From NCBI GenBank assembly GCA_012841845.1, contig DUTZ01000469.1, positions 1 to 28,190 on the forward strand: a DNA stretch of 28,190 bases. Direction: 5' to 3'. The notes beneath the pieces were generated by a model. The model saw only the letters and a list, made by a program, of their open reading frames with translations, was not told the origin of the DNA and made no database searches. This stretch comes from Actinomycetales bacterium. GTDB lineage: Bacteria; Actinomycetota; Actinomycetes; Mycobacteriales; Mycobacteriaceae. Shown in pieces: positions 1 through 7,378 of the stretch. Both the position numbers and the translations under genes were made by a program. Each line of letters begins with the position of its first letter. The stretch's first letter is position 1.

Positions 1-225
1 GCAGTACCCGCGCACGCCGTGCCCGACGATCGCAGCGTCGGCGACATCGGTGATGTACGAGAAGTGCCGGAACTCCTCGCGGGCGATGGACGCGCTGGCG
101 TCGCGGCAGCCGTTGTCCACCACCACGACCTCGTCGGGGGGCCGGGTCTGCGCGGCGAGGGCGGCTAGGCATCCGGCGAGTTCCGCGGCGTCGTCGAGCA
201 CGGGGATCACCACGGAGACGCGCAT
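1..225 (-). CDS. Family 2 glycosyltransferase, N-terminal part (cut by window edge)
   Basis: The first 75 residues begin MRVSVVIPVLDDAAELAGC and continue with ARQ-like sequence and PDEVVVVDNGCRD. This is the nucleotide-sugar-binding Rossmann half of GT-A glycosyltransferases: a V-x-V-V-I-P-V-x strand, then a V-V-V-D-N-G/S strand. Family knowledge: GT2 enzymes transfer sugars from nucleotide-sugars to lipids, polysaccharides or proteins at the inner membrane face. The later DxD metal-binding motif and the acceptor domain lie outside the window, so donor and product cannot be named. The ATG at 223-225 is the natural start because the first beta strand follows at once. The gene is divergent from the tRNA pair. 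Sure of the fold, not of the substrate. Confidence 0.8.
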   Translation of the reverse strand, partial: MRVSVVIPVLDDAAELAGCLAALAAQTRPPDEVVVVDNGCRDASASIAREEFRHFSYITDVADAAIVGHGVRGYC

Positions 226-261
226 GCGCCCATACTGCCAGCGGGCCCGCGAGCGGGCGAT

Positions 262-291
262 TTGTGCCCGCCGATCCCCGCTGTGTAATCT
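262..291 (+). promoter_or_regulatory. Candidate promoter of the tRNA-Thr/tRNA-Met pair
   Basis: TTGTGC at 262-267 and TAATCT at 286-291 are separated by 18 bases, a fair sigma-70-type pair about 50 bases before tRNA-Thr. A hairpin (GCGGGC at 253-258 with GCCCGC at 266-271) overlaps the -35 element. Inferred from sequence only. Confidence 0.4.
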
Positions 292-342
292 GCTAGAGGC
301 TTTCACGCCGAGCCGCGGTGATCCCGCGAGGACGCGTGGCCG

Positions 343-415
343 GCCCCCTTAGCTCAGTCGGCAGAGCGTTTCCATGGTAAGGAAAAGGTCGTCGGTTCGA
401 TTCCGACAGGGGGCT
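343..415 (+). tRNA. thrT: tRNA-Thr (anticodon GGT)
   Basis: The full cloverleaf can be folded by hand. Acceptor stem 343-349 pairs with 408-414, D stem 352-355 with 364-367, anticodon stem 369-373 with 381-385, and T stem 391-395 with 403-407. The seven-base loop ATGGTAA puts GGT at 376-378, so it reads ACC/ACU threonine codons. The discriminator base is T415 and CCA is not encoded. It sits just before tRNA-Met, as thrT-metT do in M. tuberculosis. Confidence 0.97.
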
Positions 416-435
416 CGCACGGTAGCACCGGGCAC

Positions 436-509
436 GGCGATATAGCTCAGATGGTTAGAGCGCACGACTCATAATCGTGAGGTCCCGGGTTCGATCCCCG
501 GTATCGCTA
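436..509 (+). tRNA. metT: tRNA-Met (anticodon CAT, elongator type)
   Basis: Acceptor 436-442 pairs with 502-508 (one G-U at the end), D stem 445-448 with 458-461, anticodon stem CACGA with TCGTG around loop CTCATAA, and T stem 485-489 with 497-501. The anticodon CAT is at 470-472. It resembles actinobacterial elongator metT, including the stretch GCGCACGACTCATAATCGTG, rather than initiator tRNA. A lysidine-modified tRNA-Ile2 shares the CAT anticodon, but the sequence likeness and the thrT neighbour favour Met. Confidence 0.95.
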
Positions 510-527
510 CCGAACAGCACCGCAACG

Positions 528-555
528 AACCGGCATCCCAGACGGGGTGCCGGTT
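528..555 (+). terminator. Intrinsic terminator after the tRNA pair
   Basis: A 12-bp stem (528-539 with 544-555, one G-U pair) closes a 4-base loop and is followed by the T-rich run TCGTCGTCT. It lies 18 bases after tRNA-Met. Confidence 0.8.
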
Positions 556-751
556 TCGTCGTCTCCGGTGGCGTCCGGGGGCGTGCCGTAGGACTCGACT
601 ACGCGGGGAGCCCAGGATGTGAGGTCGTGCAGCACCGAAGCGACCCGCTGTGACCAGGTTGCCTACGCCCGCCGCGCTATCACCGCCACTGAACTCGGCG
701 AACGGGTTCCACAGCGGTACAACATCCGGTAGTGGGCGCCGACGAACACCA
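556..751. other. Gene-free stretch between two terminators
   Basis: No convincing gene. One plus-strand frame is open from 592 to a TAG at 730-732. It reads about 46 codons ending ARRAITATELGERVPQRYNIR, has no good start or ribosome site, and matches no family I recognise. It may be the tail of a lost gene or chance. In M. tuberculosis rpmG2 (L33) follows metT; I found no rpmG coding sequence here. Confidence 0.4.
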
Positions 752-784
752 CGGCCCCTCCCGAATCCGATCCGGGAGGGGCCG
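752..784 (-). terminator. Intrinsic terminator of the 5'-nucleotidase gene
   Basis: An 11-bp GC-rich perfect stem (752-762 with 774-784) surrounds an 11-base loop. It lies about 40 bases past the stop codon of the minus-strand nucleotidase. The hairpin is symmetrical, so it could also stop leftover transcription from the tRNA side. Confidence 0.75.
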
Positions 785-822
785 CGGCGTGTTCAGCGCC
801 GGTGCGGAGCCAGCGTCTGACG

Positions 823-2940
823 TCAGCCCACCGTCACCGGGATGGTCACGACGGTGCCGGCGTCGGTCGTCACCGTGAGGGTGTGCGCCCCGGCCGTCGC
901 GTCGGCGGGGATCGTCACGGTGACCACGGCCCGGCCGTCGAGCGGGACCGGGTGGGCGTCGGCCCCGAAGGTGTCGAGGTCCGGGCCGGTCTCCACCGGG
1001 AACTCGCCCAGGTCGGTGCCGTCGAAGGCGGCCGTCGCGGTGGTGGCCGCCGGCGTGCCCAGGGAGGTGAGGTCGAGGTCGGTGACGGTGAAGGTGACCT
1101 CCTGGCCCGCCGAGACGGTCTCCGGCAGGTCCTTGACCGCCACGGCGTGCCGGCCGAAGTCGGGCGCCAGACCGGCCTCGCGGTTCTCGGTGAGGTAGGC
1201 CTGCCACGCCTCGGAGTCAACGAGGCCGGTGTCGGCGATGTTGGCTCCCTCGGCGAAGGTCGCGAAGTTGTCGCCGCCGGCGGCGAGGAAGCTCGCGGTG
1301 GCCACCCGGTAGGTGCCGGCGGGGTCGATCGCCTCGCCGTCGAGGGTGATCGAGGTGATGCGGTCGCCGGCGGGGCGGGTGGGATCGTAGGTCCACGTGA
1401 AGTCCTTGCTGGTGCCCAGCGCGAGGAACGGGCGGTCGGCGCCGGCGGGCTGCCACTGCTCCTCGAGGACGTCCTTGACCTGCGCGCCGGTCAGCTCGAG
1501 CGTCATGAGTGTGTTGGCGAACGGCAGGACCCCGTTGGCCTCGGCCTTGGTGATGTTGCCGTCCTCGCCGGCGGGCTCGTTCATGAGCTCGGCGCGCACG
1601 CCGCCCGGGTTCATGAACCCGATGTCGGCGCCGCCGCGGTCGGCCACGGCGTCCACCATGAAGTCGGCGACGAGGTTGCCCAGCGTCGACTCCGACAGGC
1701 GATCGTCACGATTGCCGCCGGAGAAGGCGGTGGTGATGTGGTCGGTGACGGTGCCGACCGGCTCCGAGCCCACGATGTCGGCCTCGGCGAGGGTCTCGTC
1801 GACGATCCGCTTGACCTCCTGCACGACCGGGTTGCTCAGGTCGGCGTCGGCGTCGGAGTCCGGGACCGGCACGTTCTCCTGGCTGAAGCCGGTGACGCTC
1901 TTGCTCTCCGGGTCCACGGTCAGCGTGACGCGGCCGATGTGGCTGCCGTACGAGCCGGACTGGATGATCGGGCGGGTGCCGTCGGCGGGCGCGGCGTCGT
2001 CGCCGAGCGAGCCGCCGAGGGAGTCGGTGAGCGATCCGAGCGAGCCACCCAGGGAACCGCCGAGCGAGCCGGTGGAGCCGAGCGCATGCGACAGCGAGCC
2101 GGTCGCCGTGCTCTCGCCGCCGGCCTTGGGGCCCTCCCACGCGTAGAGCTGGTGGGTGTGCGAGGTGAAGATCGCATCGACGTGGCCGCTGGTCTTGCCC
2201 ACGATGTCCTCGAAGGTGGTGAGCTGGGCCCGCCCGGCCTCGATCGACTCGCTGGTGGGGGACCCGGCGTGGTACTCGGCCACCACGATGTCGGCCTCGC
2301 CGTTGGCGGGGTCGCCGTCGGAGAGCTGATCGGCCACGCGGTTGACGGCCTCGACGGGGTCCGCGAACTCGACGCCCTGGATCTGGGCCGGGTTGACCAG
2401 CGACGGCGTCTCCTGCGTGACGGCGCCGACAACGCCCACGGTGAGGCCGCTGACCTCGATGAGCGTGTACTCCTGCATCTGCTCGCCATCGACCGTCACG
2501 TTGGCGCCGAGGTAGTCGAACTCGGCCGCCGGGATGATCCGGTCCTGAAGGTCGGCGATGCCCTTGTCGAACTCGTGGTTGCCGAGCGCCGACGCGTCCA
2601 GGCCCATGGCGTTCAGGACGTCGAGGGTGGGCTGGTCGTCCTTGAACGCCGACGCGAAGAGGGACGCGCCCACGTTGTCTCCCGCCGAGAGGAAGGCGGT
2701 CTTCTCGGTCCCGCCGTGCTCCGCGCGCAGCTTCTCGAGGGTGTCGGCAAACGCGACGGTCGACGGCCGCGAGGTGGAGATGCGCCCGTGGTAGTCGTTG
2801 ACGTTGAGGAGCGTGACGTCGACGCCCGCGGGGGCGGCGGTCGGCGCGGCGGTGACGGGCGGAGCGGCCAGTGTACCGACGGCGAGCATGCCGCCGAGGG
2901 CCGCGGCCCTCGCGCGACGGTAGTACCGGAGGGTCTGCAC
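823..2940 (-). CDS. Secreted 5'-nucleotidase / UDP-sugar hydrolase family protein
   Basis: A 705-aa metallophosphoesterase of the UshA/5'-nucleotidase family, which strips phosphate from extracellular nucleotides. A signal peptide is visible (basic start, hydrophobic AAALGGMLAVGTLA, Ala-rich cleavage zone near residue 32). Metal-site motifs appear in order: NDYHG (D49, H51), SAGDN (near 87), GNHE (120-123), AEYHAG (near 224) and SHTHQ (260-264). The C-terminal substrate domain shows NPGGVR (443-448), LPFANTL and the FLAAGGDNF loop. Two oddities: a Gly/Ser/Leu-rich stretch at residues 274-322 inside the catalytic domain, and about 100 extra residues after 605 that look like a beta-sandwich. 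No LPXTG or terminal membrane helix is seen, so it is probably released. The GTG at 2938-2940 is chosen because it directly precedes the signal peptide, with GGAAA upstream. Exact substrate unknown. Confidence 0.92.
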   Translation of the reverse strand: MQTLRYYRRARAAALGGMLAVGTLAAPPVTAAPTAAPAGVDVTLLNVNDYHGRISTSRPSTVAFADTLEKLRAEHGGTEKTAFLSAGDNVGASLFASAFKDDQPTLDVLNAMGLDASALGNHEFDKGIADLQDRIIPAAEFDYLGANVTVDGEQMQEYTLIEVSGLTVGVVGAVTQETPSLVNPAQIQGVEFADPVEAVNRVADQLSDGDPANGEADIVVAEYHAGSPTSESIEAGRAQLTTFEDIVGKTSGHVDAIFTSHTHQLYAWEGPKAGGESTATGSLSHALGSTGSLGGSLGGSLGSLTDSLGGSLGDDAAPADGTRPIIQSGSYGSHIGRVTLTVDPESKSVTGFSQENVPVPDSDADADLSNPVVQEVKRIVDETLAEADIVGSEPVGTVTDHITTAFSGGNRDDRLSESTLGNLVADFMVDAVADRGGADIGFMNPGGVRAELMNEPAGEDGNITKAEANGVLPFANTLMTLELTGAQVKDVLEEQWQPAGADRPFLALGTSKDFTWTYDPTRPAGDRITSITLDGEAIDPAGTYRVATASFLAAGGDNFATFAEGANIADTGLVDSEAWQAYLTENREAGLAPDFGRHAVAVKDLPETVSAGQEVTFTVTDLDLTSLGTPAATTATAAFDGTDLGEFPVETGPDLDTFGADAHPVPLDGRAVVTVTIPADATAGAHTLTVTTDAGTVVTIPVTVG

Positions 2941-3175
2941 TGTGAAGTTTCCGTTTCTCGTGTGAGAGGTGACTGTTGTCCGTCGTCACCCTGATGCCTC
3001 CCGGGCCCCGGGGACAGAGCTTTCCCGAGGAGTTCACCGACGCGTCGACCGCCGCGCACAGACTCCTCTCCTGCCGTTGGGGTACGGCCGCGCACCGCCC
3101 CCGAATCCGGGTGGTCTCAGGTGGATCTCCCGCCGGCACACGGCGTTTCCCCCCGGGGCGGCGGGGGTCGAAGCC

Positions 3176-3181
3176 TAGAGT
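3176..3181 (+). promoter_or_regulatory. Candidate -10 element of the mannosyltransferase gene
   Basis: TAGAGT at 3176-3181 would start transcription near 3188, giving a leader of about 40 bases. GGAGGGGA at 3216-3223 is a strong ribosome site 9 bases (from its GGAGG core) before the ATG at 3230. The rest of the 2941-3229 gap, shared with the divergent nucleotidase gene, shows only GC-rich sequence. Confidence 0.4.
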
Positions 3182-3229
3182 TCGCTCAGCCGTCGTTCAT
3201 CAGCGAGCGCCGACCGGAGGGGAGTGCGT

Positions 3230-4543
3230 ATGAACGAGAGCGACACGGGGAGGTTCCCCGCGGTCTTCCTGGGGGCCCTGAGCGTGGCCGCGACCGTTGC
3301 GGTGGCGCTGCTCTTCCTGTGGCCGCGGGAGACCACCGAGTACTGGGGGCTGCTCGGGAACCTCATCGACGTCAACGTGTACCGCTGGGGCGGCGAGCAC
3401 ATCCGAGCAGGGCGGGAGTTGTACGTCGATCTCCTCCGGCCGCTGGGCGGGGTCGACCCGTGGCGCGCACCGATGGCGTGGACCTATACGCCGTTCGCCG
3501 CCGCGCTGTTCGTCCCGCTGACCTGGCTCAGCGGTCCGATGATGGAGGCACTGTGGACCCTGGCCACGCTGGCCTCCATGGTGCTGGTGGCGCGCATGAT
3601 GTGGGTCTGGCTGGGCTACCGGCCCGGCCGCCGGCTCACGATCGCCGCGGTGGCGGTCGCCGCGCTGATGCTGTTCACCGAGCCGTTCCGCATGACCCTG
3701 TGGCTGGGCCAGATCAACGTGCTGCTCCTGCTCCTGCTGGTCTGGGACGCCACCCGACCGGCCGGCACCCGACTCCGGGGCGCGGCCACCGGCATCGCCG
3801 CGGGGATCAAGCTCACGCCCGCGTTCCTGTGGTTCCACTACGCCATCACCCGCCAGTGGCGGTGCGTCGCGGTCTCCGTCGGGACCTTCGTCCTCACCGT
3901 GGTGGTCGGCGCCGCCATCGCCTGGAGTTCGTCGCTGCACTACTGGACCGGCGGGATGCTCGACGGCCAGCGCATCGGCCACGTGGACGCACCCAGCAAC
4001 CAGTCCGTGTACGGCGTTCTGTCCTGGTACGTCTACCACGGCCCGGTGCCCACCTGGGCGTGGCTCGTCGGCGCCTCCGCCGCGGCACTCGTCGGGCTCG
4101 CGGCCGCCTGGTACCTCCACGAGCGCGGGATGCCGCAGCTGTCCTTCGTCGTCTCCGGCATGACCGGTGCCGTCGCGTCGCCCTTCTCCTGGGGCCACCA
4201 CTGGGTGTGGTTCCTGCCGCTCATGGTGGTCCTGTTCGACCTGCTGCTGCGGCACGCCCGCACCGGGTGGGCGCGCGTCGCCTGGGTCCTGCCGGCAGTG
4301 CTGTACTTCTTCGTGGGGGCCTGGGCGCAGAGCTTCCCCGACGCCACCCAGCCCGACGGTCGCTGGGTGGGCACCGGGTGGTTCATGACGACGGCCGCCC
4401 TGGAGGGGCCGTTCGCCCCGCTGCTGCGTGAGCCCTACCTCGTCGTCTGGGCGCTGACCCTCGTCCTCGGTGTGCTCGCGGCGCGCCGCGGCCTCGGCGC
4501 CGCGCCGACGGCGGCCAGGCCCCATCGCGTCGCCGCCGGCTGA
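3230..4543 (+). CDS. GT87 (DUF2029) polyprenol-phosphate-mannose-type mannosyltransferase
   Basis: A 437-aa polytopic membrane protein with about ten hydrophobic helices, the layout of GT-C glycosyltransferases of family GT87. The first outer loop carries NLIDVNVYRWGGEHI. Its Asp (residue 47) sits where GT-C enzymes keep the catalytic acid. Other family-like segments are WTYTPFAAALF, WLGQINVLLLLLL, AGIKLTPAFLW and a late SWGHHWVWFLPL. Mycobacterial relatives (PimE, Rv2181) use decaprenyl-phosphate-mannose outside the membrane to build PIM, lipomannan and lipoarabinomannan, so a similar envelope role is inferred. ATG 3230 is preferred over an in-frame GTG at 3224, which is only 3 bases from the GGAGG core. 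Acceptor and linkage cannot be read from sequence. Confidence 0.88.
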   Translation: MNESDTGRFPAVFLGALSVAATVAVALLFLWPRETTEYWGLLGNLIDVNVYRWGGEHIRAGRELYVDLLRPLGGVDPWRAPMAWTYTPFAAALFVPLTWLSGPMMEALWTLATLASMVLVARMMWVWLGYRPGRRLTIAAVAVAALMLFTEPFRMTLWLGQINVLLLLLLVWDATRPAGTRLRGAATGIAAGIKLTPAFLWFHYAITRQWRCVAVSVGTFVLTVVVGAAIAWSSSLHYWTGGMLDGQRIGHVDAPSNQSVYGVLSWYVYHGPVPTWAWLVGASAAALVGLAAAWYLHERGMPQLSFVVSGMTGAVASPFSWGHHWVWFLPLMVVLFDLLLRHARTGWARVAWVLPAVLYFFVGAWAQSFPDATQPDGRWVGTGWFMTTAALEGPFAPLLREPYLVVWALTLVLGVLAARRGLGAAPTAARPHRVAAG

Positions 4544-4622
4544 CCGTACCCGTAATACCGCTCACGCGCGGTGCGATCCACTGGTGAACACCCCGATCGT
4601 CCGGCTGACCGGAGGAGTCCCG

Positions 4623-4688
4623 ATGCGACGGCCGATGACGACTGCGGCTGCGCTGTGCGCGGCACTGGGGCTCGCAGCCCCAGGGTGA
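4623..4688 (+). pseudogene. 21-codon ORF resembling an isolated signal peptide
   Basis: A strong ribosome site, GGAGGAG (4611-4617), stands 5 bases before ATG 4623. The product MRRPMTTAAALCAALGLAAPG stops at TGA 4686-4688. It has the basic start and Ala/Leu core of a secretion signal but nothing follows. Its 3' end lies in a perfect 8-bp hairpin (4665-4672 with 4676-4683, loop CGC). Either it is the remnant of a secreted-protein gene or a short leader peptide with an attenuator-like hairpin before the gene at 4724. Expression is unproven. Confidence 0.35.
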
Positions 4689-4710
4689 GGTGGGCTCGTG
4701 GGGTCGGGCA

Positions 4711-4716
4711 TAGGGT
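4711..4716 (+). promoter_or_regulatory. -10 element of a probable leaderless gene
   Basis: TAGGGT at 4711-4716 ends exactly 7 bases before ATG 4724. That is where the first transcribed base of a leaderless actinobacterial mRNA would fall. No ribosome site precedes the ATG. Confidence 0.6.
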
Positions 4717-4723
4717 CGCTGCC

Positions 4724-5461
4724 ATGTGCGAACCCGCCGCGAGCGCCGACGACTACTGGAACCACCTGCTCCGCGAGAGCGGCGTGGGCAGAGAGGGGTA
4801 CGCGTTCCTCGGGCCGCGCTACATCCGCCAGACCGTGAGGAGCTTTGACGACCTCGCCGGTTCCGGCGTCCTCGAGTCGCTGCTCGGTGGGTCCCATGCG
4901 GTGGACATGACGCTCGTGGGACGGATCGAGACCCGCGACACGCGCCCGCGATGGTTCCACCTGGACATCTCGCCGGTGTTCAACACGTGGGAGGCGCGGT
5001 ACGAGGACGGGAGGTTCGACGCCAATCTCGGTCGGGAGGGGATGGTCTCGGGCGATGAACGTTCGGACGGCCCCATGCCGCGCTCGTACATCCAGCACCC
5101 GTCCAGCCTCGTCTACTTCGACAGCTTCCCCATGTGGGGCGGCAACCGGTATGTCGACGAGAACCTGCTGCCCGGGTCGGTCGACGTGCTGTGGCAGGAA
5201 AGCGCACCAATCTCCGACTCCGACCCGCAGTGGGTGGCCGACACCCGCCCCGGCGGACTGGCCCGGATCCACCTGACCTGCCCGGATATCCCCGAGGTGA
5301 GCGGCACGGCCGTCGTCGACCTGAACCGACGGCTGTGCCTGCTCTACGAGACCCGCTACCGGGGAGAGACGGACTTCAGGATGAGCGTCGACGCGATCAG
5401 GACCGATACCGGTCCGTGGTCGGACGTCAGTGAGACGGGGATCGGCGTGCTCGACCTGTAG
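4724..5461 (+). CDS. Hypothetical protein, 245 aa, family not recognised
   Basis: The protein begins MCEPAASADDYWNHLLRESG and has no signal peptide, no membrane helix and an acidic, globular, Trp/Tyr-rich composition. Notable segments are YAFLGPRYIRQTVRSFDDL, PRWFHLDISPVFNTWEARY, SLVYFDSFPMWGGNRYVDE and RIHLTCPDI. I do not recognise the family and see no catalytic signature. The in-frame region upstream of 4724 is open but has arginine-rich shadow composition and runs through the mini-ORF region, so I reject a longer start. The leaderless-type -10 at 4711 supports ATG 4724. It stands alone: mannosyltransferase upstream, convergent ilvG-like gene downstream. Confidence 0.75.
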   Translation: MCEPAASADDYWNHLLRESGVGREGYAFLGPRYIRQTVRSFDDLAGSGVLESLLGGSHAVDMTLVGRIETRDTRPRWFHLDISPVFNTWEARYEDGRFDANLGREGMVSGDERSDGPMPRSYIQHPSSLVYFDSFPMWGGNRYVDENLLPGSVDVLWQESAPISDSDPQWVADTRPGGLARIHLTCPDIPEVSGTAVVDLNRRLCLLYETRYRGETDFRMSVDAIRTDTGPWSDVSETGIGVLDL

Positions 5462-5496
5462 AGCTCCGACGCCGCGGCGCCGGGCCAGGGGTGCCG

Positions 5497-7203
5497 TCAC
5501 ACCCCGAACGTCGCCCGCGGATACCCCGCCTCTACATCCGTCACGACGTTGACGAGATACGGCACCCCGCTCGCGAACGCCCGGTCCAGGGCGGGCCCGA
5601 TCTGCGCGGGGTCGGTGACCATCTCGCCCGCCCCGCCGAGGGCGCGCACCACCTCGTCGTAGCGCGTCCGCGGCGCGAGATCGGCGATCACGTCGTAGCC
5701 GTAGATCATCTGCATGGGCCCCTTCTCCAGGGCCCACGCCGAGTTGTTGCCCATCACCATCACCACGGGCAGGTTGTGCCGCACGAGGGTGTCCACGTCG
5801 ATCAGGGAGAAGCCGGCCGCGCCGTCGCCGAGCAGCAGCACCACCTGGCTCGACGGCCGGGCGATCCGCGCCGCGATCGCCGCGCCCAGCCCCGCGCCGA
5901 GGCATCCGAACGGCCCCGGGTCCAGCCAGTTCCCGGGCCGGGAGGGTTCGACGAACTTACCGGCAAAGGAGACGAAGTCGCCACCGTCGCCGATCACCAC
6001 CGCGTCCTCGGCCAGTCGCGGCAGTAGCTCTCCGTAGATCCGCGCCGGGTGGATGGGGTCGGCCGAGGCGCCCAGCAGCTCGAGGTCCGCGGCGTGCGTG
6101 GCGTCGGCCTTCTCGCGGAGCGCGCCGGCCCACTCCGACCAGTCGGGCCTCGTGGACTGCCGCTGGACGGCGGCGGTGAGTTCGTCGAAGACCTGCGCGA
6201 GGTCGCCCGCCGTGGCCACGGCCGGGTTCGCGTGTCGGCTGAGCTGGCCGTCGGAGTCCTGGATGTGCACCACGGCGGCGGGCTCGGCGCCGTCCTTGCC
6301 GCCGAAGACCCCGTACCCGAGGCGGAAGTCGAGCGGGGTCCCCACCACCACGACGAGGTCGGCCCGGCTGAACGCCATCCCGCGCGCCTTGGTGACGAGC
6401 AGCGGATGCCCGGCCGGGACGATGCCACGGCCCATCCCGTTGGGGATGGCCGGCAGCCCGAGCGCCTCCACGCAGCGCAGCGCGGCCTCGTCGGCGAAGT
6501 CGGCCCACACGTCCGAGCCCAGCACGAGCACCGGCCGCTCGGCCGAGGCGAGCATCCCGGCGATCCGCTCGATCGCGTCGGTGTCCGGCGCGCGGTCCGG
6601 ACCCGCCGCGCCGTCGTCGTGGGGCCCGGGGCGCACGGAGGTGCTCTGGTCGAAGAAGTGGTCCATGTGCACGTCGAGGAACGCGGGCCCGCGGTGCGCG
6701 GTGCGCGCGGCCTGGAACGCGCGGTGCGTGGCGTCGGCGATGTCGTCCGGCCCGGTGGCGGTCTCTGCGGAGACGGTGACCGGGGCGAGCAGCGGCACGT
6801 GGTCGAACTCCTGCAGCGCGCCCGACCCCCAGCGGTTCGCGGGCGCGCGGCCGCCGAGCACGACCATGGGCGCGCCGGAGAAGTGCGCCTGCGTCACGGC
6901 GCTCACGCCGTTGGTCACGCCCGGGCCCGCGGTGAGCACGGCCAGCCCGGGGGAGCGGGTGAGCTTGCCGGTGGCCTCGGCGGCGAAGGCGGCGGTCTGC
7001 TCGTGCCGCACGTCGAGCAGCGCCACGCCGTGGTCCTCCTTGGCGGCCGCGTCGTACATGGGGAACACGTGCGCGCCGGAGAGCGTGAACATGGTCCGCA
7101 CCCCGTGGTTCGCCGCGACGGCGGTGGCGTGCGAGCCGCCGTGGCCCTCCACGGGATCGCAGTTGACTCCCGGCCGCGGATCGGATGGCGTGCTGCTGGT
7201 CAC
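5497..7203 (-). CDS. ilvG: Acetolactate-synthase-like thiamine-diphosphate enzyme (IlvG type)
   Basis: 568 aa with the three-domain order of ThDP enzymes. The N-terminal PYR domain has LSGAHVFPMYD and RHEQTAAFAAEA, whose Glu (about residue 68) activates the cofactor, then TAGPGVTNGVSAV. A central domain follows (VLVLGSDVWAD, NGMGRGIVP, VVVVGTPLDFRLGYGVFGG). The C-terminal PP domain has the ThDP/Mg motif, GDG at 459-461 to NN at 486-487. It closely resembles M. tuberculosis IlvG (Rv1820) by memory, including GNWLDPGPFGCLG. That protein is annotated as a catabolic acetolactate synthase, but its activity is not well established and oxalyl-CoA-decarboxylase-like chemistry is an alternative. No small regulatory subunit or other ilv gene lies nearby. 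GTG at 7201-7203 follows AGGAGG with 5 bases between. Confidence 0.85.
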   Translation of the reverse strand: MTSSTPSDPRPGVNCDPVEGHGGSHATAVAANHGVRTMFTLSGAHVFPMYDAAAKEDHGVALLDVRHEQTAAFAAEATGKLTRSPGLAVLTAGPGVTNGVSAVTQAHFSGAPMVVLGGRAPANRWGSGALQEFDHVPLLAPVTVSAETATGPDDIADATHRAFQAARTAHRGPAFLDVHMDHFFDQSTSVRPGPHDDGAAGPDRAPDTDAIERIAGMLASAERPVLVLGSDVWADFADEAALRCVEALGLPAIPNGMGRGIVPAGHPLLVTKARGMAFSRADLVVVVGTPLDFRLGYGVFGGKDGAEPAAVVHIQDSDGQLSRHANPAVATAGDLAQVFDELTAAVQRQSTRPDWSEWAGALREKADATHAADLELLGASADPIHPARIYGELLPRLAEDAVVIGDGGDFVSFAGKFVEPSRPGNWLDPGPFGCLGAGLGAAIAARIARPSSQVVLLLGDGAAGFSLIDVDTLVRHNLPVVMVMGNNSAWALEKGPMQMIYGYDVIADLAPRTRYDEVVRALGGAGEMVTDPAQIGPALDRAFASGVPYLVNVVTDVEAGYPRATFGV

Positions 7204-7244
7204 TTCGACCTCCTGGCTGTTCGGCCCGGCAGTGGCGTGGCCTC

Positions 7245-7250
7245 AGGGTA
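7245..7250 (-). promoter_or_regulatory. Candidate -10 element of the ilvG-like gene
   Basis: On the minus strand the bases read TACCCT, about 40 bases before the GTG start and before the AGGAGG ribosome site. No clear -35 element. Confidence 0.35.
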
Positions 7251-7281
7251 GGGGCAACGGCGCGGCGGGACCGCCGATTCT

Positions 7282-7305
7282 GTCGGACCTCTCGCGTAGC
7301 GTCCG
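7282..7305 (+). repeat. 24-bp direct repeat, left copy (upstream of the RES module)
   Basis: Starts GTCGGACCTCTCGCG and ends TAGCGTCCG. It matches 8551-8574 in 23 of 24 positions; the 14th base of the repeat differs (C here, G there). The two copies bracket the toxin-antitoxin genes. The copy includes a TAGCGT -10 hexamer at 7297-7302. Confidence 0.85.
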
Positions 7306-7342
7306 TGACGTGCCGATGCGCGTGCGTAACGTGCGGTATGAT
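7304..7342 (+). promoter_or_regulatory. Toxin-antitoxin promoter/operator candidate
   Basis: TATGAT at 7337-7342 is a near-consensus -10 giving a leader of about 30 bases before ATG 7379. Two direct repeats CGTRACGTGC (7304-7313 and 7325-7334) lie 21 bases apart, two helical turns, just upstream. They would suit binding of an oligomeric antitoxin for autorepression. A second -10 (TAGCGT, 7297-7302) lies in the adjoining 24-bp repeat. Confidence 0.45.
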
Positions 7343-7378
7343 CAGGTGCACGAACTGCAATCAAGAAGGGGTGTGGCC

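Noticed and set aside
436..509. tRNA-Ile2 (lysidine-modified CAT) instead of tRNA-Met
   Set aside because: Sequence and thrT neighbour match elongator metT of related genomes.
592..732. Open frame ending ARRAITATELGERVPQRYNIR as a real small gene
   Set aside because: No suitable start or ribosome site, and no family recognised. Kept only as a note on the intergenic stretch.
802..2994. Very long open frame on the plus strand opposite the 5'-nucleotidase
   Set aside because: Its product is Gly/Arg/Val-rich low-complexity sequence typical of the antisense of a high-GC gene. The minus strand carries signal peptide and all catalytic motifs.
6049..7251. Long plus-strand frame opposite the IlvG-like gene
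   Set aside because: His/Arg/Gly-rich shadow composition; the minus strand encodes recognisable ThDP-enzyme motifs.
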